Shown piece after piece: positions 41,221 through 54,639 of a stretch of DNA of 64,000 bases (its first letter is position 1; every line of letters starts with the position of its first letter). The notes below the pieces were generated by a model. That model was given only the letters and a program-made list of their open reading frames with translations, was not told the DNA's origin and searched no databases. Location of the stretch: NCBI GenBank assembly GCA_008933995.1, contig WARS01000071.1:6272350-6336349 (forward strand), written 5' to 3'. The position numbers and the translations under genes are program-made. Origin of the DNA: Datnioides undecimradiatus (Eukaryota; Chordata; Actinopteri; Lobotiformes; Datnioididae).

Positions 41221-41770
41221 CATCTGAATTCTAACAGGTGTGTTGTATGTATTTTGTTGAGTAGAAAATAAACAAAGCCCCACAATATTCATTGTATAGG
41301 TACAATTGTTGTAATATACATATTTTACAGTATGCATATTTTCATGCACATATGCCAAAAGATGCAAAAATGGATAAAACTCTATTAAAACAAAGTATTA
41401 CAATTGTACAATTGACAAAATAAAAACAATGCACGTCAAGAATTCCACACGATTATAATCATCATCCTTGTATTGCAAATTTCATACCTTGTTGCAATAT
41501 AAAAATGAACACCGATCTACAATTTGATGAAAAATGTCTGTGATTAAGAAAACAAAACAAAGAAAAGATATCATAGAGTTTGACCCTAACCTCTAATGTA
41601 GCATACTATTTACTTTGCAAATACCATGTCATTTCGAGCACGATAAATGCATCCACACAACATTCAATTTGGAAGGTTTAGGAAAACATTTAAAGGCTTT
41701 GATGCCAGATTGTGTAATACTTCATCCTTTACAGCAGCCTGTGAAGAACAAAACACAGCTGCTGGCCCTC
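41221..41770. other. Convergent intergenic sequence and mfsd4a 3' UTR
   Basis: About 550 bases between the chia poly(A) signal and the mfsd4a stop. It should carry the mfsd4a 3' UTR on the minus strand. I could not find a canonical minus-strand AATAAA here, so the end of that transcript is undetermined. No gene is seen. Confidence 0.5.
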
Positions 41771-44516
41771 TCAGCTGCATTCGTTCTCCACTTTCTGTTC
41801 CGTTTTGGCAGATCCATTCTGCTCGGGTGTTGGTTCCTCCACCATGGCTGATTTTTTCTTCGTTCCTGTTGGGATGCAGTGGGAGTTGGGAATAGTAAGT
41901 ATGAAATAAGTGAAAATGAACCTTCAACAGCAGCGTTAGCAGGTGTTGGTTGATACTGTACCTGTGAGGTAATTTCTGTGCATTCGATGGAACAGCAGGA
42001 GGCCGATGAAGAGGATAAAACCGATGCAGGCGATTATCATTCCACACAGCAGGAAGCTATAGCTGCCTTGAGTCTGAATAATCTGGGGATGAGGAAACAA
42101 CATTAAACTACTGAACAGTCTTTGCCTTTATAAGCTTATTTCTCCATTTCTCCACAGTCTGTTTCTATAACAATGAAGATGATCATCAGACTTACTGAGC
42201 CAACCAGAACCTGCATTACCATCTCTCCCATCCCTGCACTTGTCACCAGGACTGATGTTGCACATCCTGGAAAAAGAATTAGGTGGTTTATTTCCTCTCC
42301 TTGCTTTGATTCAATTATTACTATTATTGTGGTATAAAGACTTTTTGATTATACCCTGATAATCAAGGATGTCTTCGGTATAGGCAAGCATACAGGGGAA
42401 TATGCTGCTGAGGAAAAGCCCACATAAACAGGTCCCGACAAACAGAAAGATGCTGCTGGTGTAGAAAATAAGCAGCATCAAAACAGTAACAATAGCACCT
42501 GCCTGCAAAAATACAAAAAGAGAGTATCATCAGTTCAGTGCAGATATCACCAAGTGTTTGACCTTTAAGCTTCATCATGCATGTCTCATCTATAATTGGG
42601 TGGCACTCCAAATGTTTTATTGGCCTTACTATGTTGAACATGAGCAGTCTCACAGGCTGGAAACGGTACGAGAGCGGAATGGACAATAGACGTCCGGCAG
42701 TGATCGCTGCCCAAAAGATACTGGCCAGGTAACCTGCAGTCTTATGAGGCAGTGATATGGGTGATGACACGCCGTAGGTGTACACAAAGCCGGCATATGC
42801 ACCCTGAAAGGAAAAGCCAGATTCTTTCATGTGTTTCACTTTGAGTATTTTATTTTGTATGCATCCAGGAAATATTATGTGGAACACGTTTTCTGAGATC
42901 GACATCATATTATTTATCCGCACCCCTCACTCACCACAATACCATCGGTCATGAAGAGCACCATCCCACCGAGGATATGAATCATAAAGAAGGATACTGG
43001 CAGCCCACGCAGGTTATCATTCTGACAGCAGCTAAAGATATCCCCATGGCCTGTAAGGGATAGTCATGAATGACAGATCATAGCAAACAATTTGGCATTT
43101 GTTTTTTTCATTTAAACAGAATCCACAGGGAAAAGTATGCACTGTTCATCTTAAGATAGGGGTCTGTTTAGGGGCATGAAAATCAATTCGTCCATGTCTT
43201 CACCTCCAGCTTCATGCTCCTTCTGCTCCACGTCATCTGCTCCCTCGGCCGCCTGCTGGTTTTCCATTGCTAGTTCGTCTTTATCCAGAAGATGAGGAGT
43301 GCCGCTCGGGCAACATGGGATCAGCTGCTCTCGATACATCAGGAACAGGACTGCAATGGGCACAGGCAGCTGCGGGTGCACAAATACCATTTACTCTCTT
43401 CAGTTTTGTCAGTTTTAACAATTAAATAAAATATCAGTTTTTATACCGGATTGTAAAAAAAAAACAAAAAAACTCTCTGCTATTCATCTACTACCATACA
43501 TCTGTCTGGTGTCTTACATTGATAAGTGCCATGATCCAGAATGCATAGTGCACATTAGAGTCCTCTTCCGCTCCCTCATGGGGCAGGTGGCTTGGAGTTA
43601 TGTTGTGCTCTGCAATCGGACTGTTTCTCAGCATGTTCCTGAAATGATGAATGGTCTGCGTAGCATTCCCAGTGTGATTCTGACAGCCCGTCTCAGAGAG
43701 GAAAGGATCTGCAATCAGTGGGCTCACCAAGGCTCCTAACCCAATGAAGAAATGAAGAGCCTGTAGAAAAGAGGGCCAGGGACATGACTTACTGTATTTT
43801 TAATAATATTTGCCACATTACTGCAGTGTAGATCATACTGTGTAGAAATGAACTGGCTGTATTTTTGGAGGAAGACAAATCACTTCTGATGCTTTAAATC
43901 ATATTTCATATAATATCCGAAATGTCTACTACAGATACTAAGGTACAGGTACCGCAGGGTTTTTCACCTGTAAAAAAACAGCAGAGTCCTTCTGATAGAT
44001 GGTCACCAATTGGATGTTAGCGATAGTGTCAATAATGCCCATGGCCAATCCAGACACAGCCATGGCGACGGCGAGCACGAGAACATTATTGCACAAAGGG
44101 ATGATGGCAAATATTACAGAGATGACGAGAGCAGAGACAAATAACGCAGACAGAGCACTGAACAACCTTTAAGAGAGAAAAGAGACGGATAGCGTTATAA
44201 TGACAGCCAATCATTCTCAGATTATTTATGCAGAACACAGCAGAGTCTGGGGGATAACACTCCAGATGTGAGTGCACAATACTCACGTCCTCTTAAAGAC
44301 ACCTCCGACCGAGCTGCCAATCAACAAGCAGAACTGCTGGGAGAAAAATACCCAGGTTATCTGACTAAGCGTTGAGTTTGTTTGACATTGCAAATCCAAA
44401 ATTGTAGGTCCAAGGAAAGCAATGCAGAGTCCAAAGCTGAAGAAAACACTCCAGTAGGTCAGTGTGTGATGGGCATTCCTTTTAAACAGTGTTACAATCT
44501 GCTCATCCACAAACAT
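41771..44516 (-). CDS. mfsd4a: mfsd4a: major facilitator superfamily transporter, MFSD4A type (complete, 10 coding exons)
   Basis: Minus-strand exons: 44516-44287, 44166-43968, 43760-43518, 43369-43204, 43050-42935, 42803-42630, 42502-42355, 42266-42196, 42082-41962, 41865-41771 (TGA at 41773-41771). They join in frame to 520 residues, against 514 in human MFSD4A. Near-identical stretches include TLTYWSVFFSFGLCIAFLGP in exon 1, YQKDSAVFLQ in exon 2, LIADPFLSE and YAFWIMALIN in exon 3, and MLAYTEDIL in exon 7. The pattern is a 12-helix MFS carrier with a large glycosylatable loop in exon 3 (several NxT/NxS sites, such as NHT, NAT, NIT) and an acidic cytosolic loop in exon 4. The substrate of MFSD4A is not firmly known; the nearest relative, MFSD4B (NaGLT1), is a sodium-glucose carrier. 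The exon 7 donor is a weak GTATAA. The start ATG aligns with the human start; an upstream non-coding exon is likely but was not located. Confidence 0.93.
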
Positions 44517-47500
44517 GTTGGCTAAAATAAAGAATAAGACCTCAGTGAAACAGACTGCCAAGGATTTTCGTTAAAACTAAGTATTAAAATGTCGGAGGTG
44601 GCAGCAGCTGTGTGATGTTTTGTGGGTACATGTTGCATTTCCTGATCTCTTTTAAAGCTTTCAGCTGCCCCTCTCTTTGGATTGCTTAACTGAAAAGGAT
44701 GTCCTCTTGAGTTAATGGGTGAAGTGGAGACTCTTCCAACAATAATATGACCATTCGAGTTGTGTCAATGATTAGCAATGCAAAAGAGTCAGTGTTGAAA
44801 TGCTACCAGCGAGTGTGTATTTTTATGTCATAGCACTTCCATTTCTATCAATGGAAAATGTATTATTCAGGAAGCTATGACACATAGGCTGCACATGGAC
44901 AGGGTGTCTCTTCTTTCATAACCGGACAAACCCGCAGTACTCATTATGAAAAAGCAGCTTGGACACTATTGTTTGCATAATGTGGTGTAAAATGTCTTTA
45001 AATATACATACAAACCAAATTTTACTTTCTATTTTGAGTTCTAAGTGAAAACAGGTGTTCAGCTGCAACATCACTGAATGATTTGTTATGAAATCACTTT
45101 TTACATCATGATTCTCTCCTCTCTTCTCTTACTATATGGGCTTGTTTATTTAATCAGAAAGTACATATAACACTTATCATGACTATATCCAGTGTCCAGC
45201 ATACCACTACATATTGAATCAAAATATGAACATATTATTAATGCCAACAACATTTCTCATACATCCATGTCGACTTAAAATAATGTTTAAGAGTCACACA
45301 GATACATTGGTCTCTATTGATTAGTTAAGGAAAATGAAATCTGTTATTCTCCTGATATTTAGTTTAGTTTAGTGATATTTACCGCTACTAATTCAGCATT
45401 TCAAATGGTTTGACTTGCAAAACTAATGACATTTCAATCAGGCTTAGCTGATAGAAACTAAACTAAGGTGTCAGTAAAGGTAAACATCATACTGTTCCTG
45501 CATCATGTTAGCATCGTCATAGTGATGTTAGTAGATATCTCAAAACATTACTGTGCCTATGTACAGCCTTACTGAGGCCCTTACATGGCTGTAGACTCTT
45601 TTCTTATTCAGTGTCTTTAGTTATGATGTTTAGTGATGATGATCGTAGACTAATATACTTTTTTTTCCTGAGATCCATCAAGCTATATAATAAACAGTAT
45701 TTGCCAGTCCATTTAAGTAAAGTTTCATTAATTACTGTTATCATTTTATTCTTGCATTTCTATAAAATCTTGAATCATTTTCCCAGCACAGCGTGAGAGG
45801 GTGGGTATGTTTAAAGTTCAGGAAGGCTGCTGAAGATGGACAATATGTGTGATAAGGAACTACAATGTTTAGCTTGACCTCATTCAGGAATGAATGTCAA
45901 CCAGCCATGACACTGGCAGATACTGTGCACCTCAAGGCTCAAGGCTGTATAAATACATATTTAAGTGTTTTCTGGATCTAAGCAAGCATATTCTATAAAG
46001 AATTATGGTGAGTAATGCGTTTTTGTACTTGGCCATCACTGGTATGAAAAGGACTTTAATGATTACATTGAAAAGGCAACACTCTACAGGTTGTGGCCAA
46101 ATATGGGCTTCCGGCATGGTTGGGAGACTTGTATGCGGGCTTATTATTAAAACAACCTTGATTTTAGTTCTTTTAACCTTAAATTTTATGATATAAAAAA
46201 GGTGCTAGGAGTTTTATGTAGAATTTCTTTTCTTGATTATGATACAAATATTTGTGTGATTTATATATATTATTTATATGTGTATATTTATTATGTGAAT
46301 GAATGTTTAATACTGTCAGTAATCTCAGTTATTTTCTTGGTTCTTATTTTGCTGCGGTATTGATCCAGTGGAATTCTCTAAACACACAGGTATGATGCAT
46401 GTCAATGTTTGTATTTTAGAAAAATATGCTGCCTTTTCTAAACTGAACTATTTCAGTATGTACAGCATTTGAAAGTGTAAGAACACAAACTCCTGGGACT
46501 ATATCTTTCTGGTGTTACATGACAGAATCACACAACATACAAAACTAGGCTGTGTAACTTATTTGCCCTGCAAGGTGGAGATGCAGGCCAGGTACTAAAC
46601 CCTAAGAGATATATGTGTTTATACAAAAGACATTCATTAACATCCACTTCCTCTTCTGGAGATATAGCAACACAAGGTGGTTTCTCCAGGTAATTGTAAA
46701 CTAAAGTGATTTTAGATGTGTATAAAGGTGTGTTAAAATTCAACAGCAACTTCTACTTAGTGAAGAAGAACATCTGTTTTTTTAAAAAATGCAAAATTTA
46801 CACAGACTAGATGAGGAAGAGGTACTAGATATATGGTTTATATTTAAGGAACAAAAATATACCCAGAAAATCTGTAAGTGAATGCTGTAAGTGCAGAGCT
46901 GTAGCACATTTTATAAAAGTAAACATAATCCAACAAATTGTATTTTTTGTGTTTTGTTAAGCAGGTTCACTTACTGTTTAGCAATTTAACATCTAAAAGA
47001 GTACAACTGTCTCCCGTCTTTAATTGCTAGAAGCAAGATTGTCTATTTCCCTTGAAGGCCAGTCTCTGTGTATGTGCGCTAGAGACTGAGAATGTCACAA
47101 AAACCATGCTTGCAGTTGCTCAGGTTTAAGGTGAGCACAGAGAAACTTCCCTAATTCAGCAGATAATTGGTAAAACAGCCCTCTAGTGTCTCTGCACATA
47201 AGCCACAATTCAAAAGTTTGTAATCTCCTTCCACAAAAGCTTGATTTTGTACATTCAGATAGCTAGGAAGACTACTCTATACTTTTTAAATGGTCTGTCA
47301 TGCTTCAGATTGTAGAAAAATATCGGATTTTGCATGAAGGGTTTGCAGAAAAGTAATTTGTACATTGAGAACACAACAGTGTACTGTGATTCAAGCATTC
47401 TGGGAACTGAAAGGGCGTAAAGAGACAAAGAAACCTCTGAGCAACAGTTGAATAAGATTATGTTAAATCACCAGTCGATAGTGGCTGAAATTGGAACCAC

Positions 47501-50500
47501 AATCAGTCCCTGTTTCATGGTTAATCGCACAGTAATCCATATACAGGAATTGACAGCTGTGTTGCTTTAGCAAAGCAATTCTTAAAACTTCAAACTGACG
47601 TTAGCACGAGTGTAAATTAATCACAGACCATCAGCAAAACACACATGGACTGATAATTCACATCTTAATCTATTGTATTTAACCACTGAGTATTCTGCAT
47701 AGGGCCATACATAAAATGGGAGCACAACTGCACCATTGTGGTTCAATAATGATCTCAGGTCACTTAGGTTACTTCTAACGCTGATCTGCGCCGTCGAGCA
47801 ACAGTGGCAGGATATTCAGCGTTTTAATCATTTAATGATTCTCTTGGGGAAAAAACTGTTTAAAATGTACATTTTTATTTAGGTTAAAAAAAACTATGTA
47901 GGAAAAGAGGCAAATCATCAATATAATAAATAGTTAATAAAATAGTCAAAATTTTGAACTGCAGTATCCATCATTCTGTACTATGGAGCTCAAACAAACA
48001 AATGAAATAAAGTAACAAAGCACATTTTGGAGAACATGTCATCTTCATGGACCTTAATGACCTCTGCCATTGATTATGATTTGGTCAATTATCCCAAAAG
48101 CTAAGCCCCATTAAACACATAAGACATAAGACATATATGCAAGAATGATATTTAATATCAACATTCATTAAGACTTGTTCGTGTCAGTGTCGGGTCTTTT
48201 GCACAGCCTCTCAAACAAAGTGGTACCACATTTTTTGTGCACAGTCTCAACACTAGATGGGGTACAAGTGTTGCATTCATCCACAACTTAATGCCCCATT
48301 CAATGCCTCCTTAGAAATGTAGTACTTCAAGGCTTTTTCAAGCAATGACTTAAATATGATGATGCAAGAAACAACAAATTCAGAGATTATTAATGATAAC
48401 AAAAATGTATCACTGTCATTAAATGTTTCACAAACTACTCTGTTTCTCAAACACACCCAGAAAACAGCATCTCCTTTTCAGTCTCACACGTGGTTTACTG
48501 ATGGCAGCCTTATATAAAGACAAGACATCAGTAACAGGGTTTAAAAGGGACAAAAACAGCATTGGCTTGCTCCTTTCAGTCTCATCTCCATAGGCTGACA
48601 TTTAGCCAACTCTCAATCAGAGGCCCGAGACTGTGCCAGGACAATGTGACAGGAATCATAATCTGATTGCTCTATTTTTTCCCTCTCTGCTCTTCTCTCA
48701 CCTCTGCTATTTGATTTGTCTATATACTGTGTTTCTTAAAGGTCCAGTGAGCCTGCAGAGAAAAGCACATGCTGCCATACATGATAAAAGGGGAGAAAAT
48801 TACATGGATTACATGCTAATACCTCCAAAGCCGGATGTATTTCTTCATAAGCCTGTAAATGTGTATATTTAATCAAAATGTGAGTGAGCAAAATAAACAT
48901 TTTGATGCCTGTGAGAAGGAGGAAGTCACAATACGTTTGCATATTACTACTTGTCAAGCCAGGCAGGCAAACATGATTAGTATATGCCTTAGCACAAGTG
49001 AGGATTAGCTTTAGTTAACATGACACAGGCTCCTCATGGAGCAATAAGGAATTTATCTGTCACCTATCTACATTTCTCCAGTCACTCTCCGAGGCTCTGG
49101 ATGGAAATGCCCTGCAGTGCACCCCCTACACATCTCCTCGGGCCCAAAATAGAGCCAAGGATATGTGGTATGCAAACAGACATGTCTGCAGGGCAAAACA
49201 GTGCCATTCTACGAGGCTCTGTGCTTTCAAACTAGCTGCTGGCGGAGCAGCTAAGACATAAAACCTTTAAACGATTGTACATGAGTAGATCAAAAAGATA
49301 TCTGGTATATTTATCAGAGAAAATAAAGTATGTTTCAAATAAAATCATTTCAGTTAAATTGATCATGTCTTTCCATTAAAAGACAGAAGAAACCAATCCA
49401 AAGACGGAGTGAAAGTGATCTACATTTATGTGAAGGCTAGAACTTAATTGTGGTACAGGACAGCACCAAACTGTCTGTGAATAGTTATACAGGCTACTAT
49501 TAATTTCTGTTGTCAGTTATGTTTTGATTAGAAAAATAAGCGCTGCTTGGATCATGGTCACTGCAGGTTTCCATTTACAAATTCCACACTTTCTCAGATT
49601 TTCTCTTGTTAGATTTGTCACATCATATTTGACACTGAAGTACAAATAGCTTGGTGTTTATTATATAAATAAATGGCTTCGAAATCCTGTTAACACATTA
49701 AATTCTGCCTACGTATGCTATGATGTTGCCAAATAAGCCTACAGCCAGGTAATGTTGCTCCTACAAATAAATTAAACCTAAACCACGACCACCTTACACA
49801 GGAAAAACAGGCTATTTGATATCATCTCTGCAAAACTCATGTGCATGTTGTGCATGTCTAGATGTGGTAGAAATATAAGTTATATGGGACAAAGCTGGTT
49901 TACACAGAGACAGGTCTGCCTCTGTGTGTTTAGTTGCACACTCTCATACTTTTTGCCTTGTTTTTTTGCTTTTGGCAACATCGAGCTTGCTGTGGCCCGT
50001 GCTCTTTCAAACAGTGGTTAACATTTTGGCTACCCTGGCTGCCTGCTCATTCCTCCTGCTGATCATTAGCTTTTTTGTTTTCCCAGAAATTTTGAATTTA
50101 ATATTTTGGAAAATAGAAGAGATGTAATGATCTGAAAACAAATATCTTTCCATACAAAAAAATCAAGTGCTCTGTTTACATATCTAGAAAAAACAGCTTG
50201 TCCTGTCAAATGTTCAATTCACCATTGGCTTTTTAAATATTTATACCAGGAACTTCCTGTTAGCTTAAAAGAAATGTTCAATTATTTTGCAAGTTTCTGA
50301 AAGAATTTTTCCTGTTGTAAGCATTTGTTTATTCTTGTGCATACTGGCAACCAAGAGACCTGTTGACCTGCAGCAGAACTGACTGGAGAAAATCCACTTA
50401 TGCATTATTAAGTTTATCTGAAGCGAATCTGAGGTTTCAGCAGTCTGAGTTAATAAATCAAGTGGGCAGGAATGGAGCCTTTTTAATAAAAAAAAAATGT

Positions 50501-53000
50501 TTTGGTATTTCCCTCAAACAATTTTGATAGTGATGCTGATGCTTTGTACTATAAAGATTGTAACATTGGAAGATAACAACCCTCATGCAGACTGCTGCAT
50601 TGGACTTTTTAGGTTATCTTTTGTGGCACTGGTCAGACTACATAAGGGGCTGACAGGAAACATGGGGACAGTGTGGGGGTATGACTTGCTGCAAAACCAG
50701 TCAGGTGGAAATGGACTTGTGATGCTACCGTGGTGCTTTGATTGAGGTCTCATATTAACTCACGATAAACTTTGAAAAGTATTTATATTCACAGAAGGAG
50801 AGCTGTAGATTCAGTCTCCTATCATTTACACTGGAAGTGCATTAGAAAGGATCCTTGCAAATGGCAGAGGAAAGTGGGATTTCTCGTTTCTCATGCAGAC
50901 AGACTTGACAAATGTGTCCCTCTCCTGTTATCTAGTTCTGTGTAACCTTAACAAAAGCTTACTTATGCTTTAGTCACCACAATGGATACTGTCTTTCAAG
51001 AGGAAAGTTAATGAAATACATTGTGAGTGAACATTTAGCAAATACCTTCAATAACAACATTTTGATTTGGTAAATATGTCCCTGACCAGAGCCTCCTAAT
51101 GATGTTAATTAGAAAGTCATTAAGATTTCAAACCAAACAAATTTGTTGTTGCACATTGTTAATAAATGTAATTTCTAGATGGATAGTAAGAGGGTAATGC
51201 CTGATCTCGCACCAGAGTTATCATGAATCTTATTCTGTTGTTTCAGAAAGTCATTTGAGTTTTGTACTGTAATGGACTGAGTGCAAAGCTTTATTCTCTA
51301 ACAGTCAAGGCTTAACAGAAGTTTAAGTTCAATGGAGCCGATGCTTTTCCAAAGCCTTCAATCAGGAATCCCCAGCCAGCTGTTCCTAAAAGAGCAGGAG
51401 CCGATCACATCTGGAGCCCTCTGAAAATAAACAGCTTCTGTCAGCCAATCCGCGAATAAATGAAACTGTGCTGTATCTGTTGATTCCTGTTATACTGGCT
51501 AATTATACTCCAGTGTTTAGAGATGTTAGCAATGTTTTTACTGGTCTTATCATAAAACCGTTTATCAGTGGCTGCATAATTTCTTGTTCTTAAACGTCTA
51601 CAAAAAAAATGAAAAGAGCATTTGTGATCCAGATTAAACTACAGCTAATCATTTCAAAAGGCTCAGCATTTCACACCAAACTGTACTCGTCTTCAGATTT
51701 TGGTTTGTAACTTCTTCTGATGCAGTAAAGCTGACATTAAGTCCTCTCAGTGGGATTTAAAGGTGGAGGGCGGGCTCTACTTTAAAATGTTACAACAAAT
51801 CCTGAAATATTTTACACATCAGGCGCCACTGAAGTCCAGCTTACAGGGTTTATGTTAGGGCTGCGAGTGATGATTATGAAAATAAGTCACAAAGCCTATT
51901 TTTAAATACTCACAATTAACCCATAACTGAAGTTAATTTTAAGTTAAGTTAATATTAAGAAAACCATTTAAATAGTAAACAACGAGAGAGCTGGAACTGG
52001 TGCATTTTTAAATTTTCAGCATGAAAAAATATGATGAATTGATCGATTTCCTTATTTTTTGCTGATTGACTAATCGATGCAGCTCTGATCGTAAATACAG
52101 CTTTTTGTTAAAAAACAGACACATGGAATATGGAATATATGAAATGCCCTTTTAGGTTTCCAGTTTACTTTCTCTGCTAATGTTAGGCAGGACAGAAAAG
52201 ATTAAATGCATCCTTTGTATTTGCAAATCCAAACAGAGATGATTCATCTGTTGTATGAAACCTTGGGAAAGAGAAAGCTGCTGACAAGTACAAAAACGCC
52301 ACTACAGAATGGAGTCTGCTGTACCCTCAAACACTCAACCACGTGAACTAAGGGGAGCAAAATTATTAAAAAGTTTAAATGGCCTTTTTTTAAATGTTAT
52401 TATGGTAGCTGCTATAAATGTAGTATCTCTGAAGGCCTTCTGATGCTCTTGCTCATTTCACAAGTCTCAACAGCAATTCAAGGCTGTCAGAAAAGACTGA
52501 CAAACAGCTTTTGCGACTGACATCACCTACTCTCAGAGCTGTCTTGTGCAGACAATCAAATTTGTAGGATTTTGGGATTTTTCTGCAGCACAGTGCCTCC
52601 CACCTTGTGATTTTCTTGTAATTCCAGGATTTATTGTAATCTATCGAGAACAGCTGACTAAAGAGTAAAATTAAAAGTAGCATAACAAAGGATTAGTTTC
52701 ATAGTGATGTACGGTTCTCCTGAAATGGATGTGACAGGGAGTTCTTGACTATAGAAGGCTTAGACTGAGCCAACGCAAGAATAGAAATCAAGCATTGTGC
52801 CCATTTCCATTGATGAGATGCTTTGTAAGTATATCAGTACAGATAATAATTTGAGTGTACGACCTCAGTGGATTTAATGAAAGGCGAGTGATGAATTCAA
52901 AACCCCACAAAGGGAAACAGATTTCTGTATTGAGGACTGAACCAGCTTTGTTCCCCGGGAGATTTTTCTGTCAGAGGCAGAAGAGAGAACAACTCATGCA
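44517..53000. other. Gene-poor intergenic region upstream of mfsd4a
   Basis: About 8.5 kb of AT-rich sequence in which every open frame is short and lacks recognisable domains, splice partners or codon bias. The mfsd4a promoter and any non-coding first exon should lie somewhere on the minus strand here. By human synteny CDK18 would be expected in this interval, but I did not recognise kinase motifs by eye. I see no other structured element. Confidence 0.55.
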
Positions 53001-54580
53001 TGCAGCTGTCTGGTAATATATGTTTGTACACACATCCGGACACAGAAAACACAATGGTGATTTATTCTTTTCTATCATAAGATGTCTGTTGTTTTTCCCT
53101 TCCTCTCCTTTCCCCTGTCCTCCTCTCCCCCGCCTCTGCCGACACAGTTGTAGGGAGCAGAGCAATGATGCGTGTCTTAGTGAAACCTGGTGAATAGTAA
53201 TGAACCGAGCCTGTGTGTTTATTTGAGGGAAAGCGAGAGGAAGACAGAGAGGAGGAGAGAGAGAGAGAGTGAGAGAGAGAGAAAGGGTAGGGAAGGATCT
53301 GTGGGGAAAGAGGCGGAGGAGGAGGATGAGGGGGTAGACTGAGTGAAAACAGGGCTTCTCTTGCGGCACTGATGCAGCACAAGCAGCGGTGTGAAGCACA
53401 GTGGTGACTGACAAGATATGCAGTTGCATTAATCCTTTACACCCTTCACATGATTGCTCTGTGTCACACAGCTCGTCAGCCAGTCTGATCAGGACGACGT
53501 GACGTCACTCATCAAAACCTTCAGCAAACTGCATTTATTATTGGGTGTTTTTCTGGTGTTTCATTATACAGTAGCTCATTCTCCCTATCTAACCCCCCTT
53601 CCTCACGTAGACAGTGGGAGGAGGGTGTATTAGTAGAGGAAACGGATGGAGGGGGAGAAAGCTGAGAGTGAATGTGGCTTAGAGAGGGGCAACAGCACCT
53701 GCTGTCTTCATCCCAGATTCACCAGGCAAAACAGCATTCTCCCTCTACTAGTGATGGGGTGTTAGGAGGACAAAGAAGGGAGAAAAGAGGCCCAAACAAA
53801 GACTAAGAGACTCTAAAGACACCAGGATCTTCAGATCAGTGCTGACTGACTGGGCCACTGCTCATTTGTTAATTATTTTGGTCCTGGGTTTCCACCTTTA
53901 AGCATTACATCCAAAACTGTCAATACTGCATGTGCACAATGAAAAAAAGAAAGGAAAACAAAAGTCTGAGTCGTTCCCGGGGTAATAACACCAGCATCAG
54001 TCCAGATGAAAATGAACAAAAATGTGAGCGTCTATTTACAACCAAGGAATAAGTGACTGGAATATTTAGCAACTGGCTGCAAAGATCAACTAGGGTGCCA
54101 GGATTGAAAGGAAGGGAACAAACACAATAGACAGCCCCCCTACCTCAGCCCCTCTTTTATCCTTTTCCATCCAGGACCCATGGGCACTCTGCCAACTTGG
54201 AATCTTAAGAACTCATTCAAAGAAAGCCAAAGAAAGGGACTTGTTTAAAACCAGGACCCATTCTCTCACAGCCTCTTGTTTTTCCTTACATTTCCCACGT
54301 GAAGAGGGATTTCTGGTTGCTGTTTTCTCTGACATCGCAACTGAGGAGGGGAGAGGGGAGGTAGTGGGGTTTCCAGAATTGTCATTCATGTAACGTTTCG
54401 TCAGATTCCTTTTTTGAGAGTATTGTGGGTGAGTGATCTCCCTTCTGAGCCCTCATTCTCCCTCTCACGCTCTCTCTCTCTCCCAGTGTTCATTCTGCTT
54501 TTACTCCCTGTCTCCCCACTCTTGCTCCTGCTCACATAGTAACTCCTCCCCCCCCACTACCCATTGTCTCTCCATACAGT
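53001..54580. promoter_or_regulatory. Promoter-like block with a perfect CRE and polypurine/polypyrimidine tracts
   Basis: Composition changes here from AT-rich to mixed, with strong strand asymmetry. A GA-rich tract lies at 53245-53284, CT-rich stretches at 54400-54560, and a perfect palindromic cAMP response element TGACGTCA at 53500-53507. Such a cluster is typical of CREB-responsive promoters, often of neuronal genes. No TATA box is evident. The strand is not certain, but the candidate exon at 54595 suggests plus-strand transcription. Confidence 0.4.
53245..53284. repeat. (GA)n-rich simple repeat
   Basis: Interrupted GA dinucleotide run inside the promoter-like block. Confidence 0.9.
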
Positions 54581-54594
54581 ATTAGGCTGAAGGG

Positions 54595-54639
54595 ATGCCA
54601 TACTCGTTCCAGCGAGGGACGCAGGAAAGAGAGAAGGAG
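54595..54639 (+). CDS. Candidate 15-codon first exon of an unidentified gene
   Basis: ATG at 54595 opens MPYSFQRGTQEREKE, followed at once by a strong donor (GAG|gtaaga, GT at 54640). A possible acceptor (catacag, ending 54579) lies 15 bases upstream, so this could also be a second exon. It follows the CRE-containing block. I do not recognise the peptide, and no partner exon was found downstream before 61 kb. It may be chance; the call rests on the ATG, the donor and the location only. Confidence 0.25.

Noticed and set aside
42363..42923. 186-codon minus-strand open frame as one exon
   Set aside because: It merges parts of two introns with mfsd4a exon 6. The splice sites and homology define the exon as 42630-42803.
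49839..50127. Hydrophobic plus-strand open frames near 50 kb as a membrane protein
   Set aside because: Hydrophobicity follows from T-rich sequence. There is no conserved motif, no splice structure and no promoter.
52971..53429. 152-codon minus-strand open frame
   Set aside because: It reads through the GA-rich tract and gives a low-complexity Pro/Leu/Ser product typical of antisense simple repeats.
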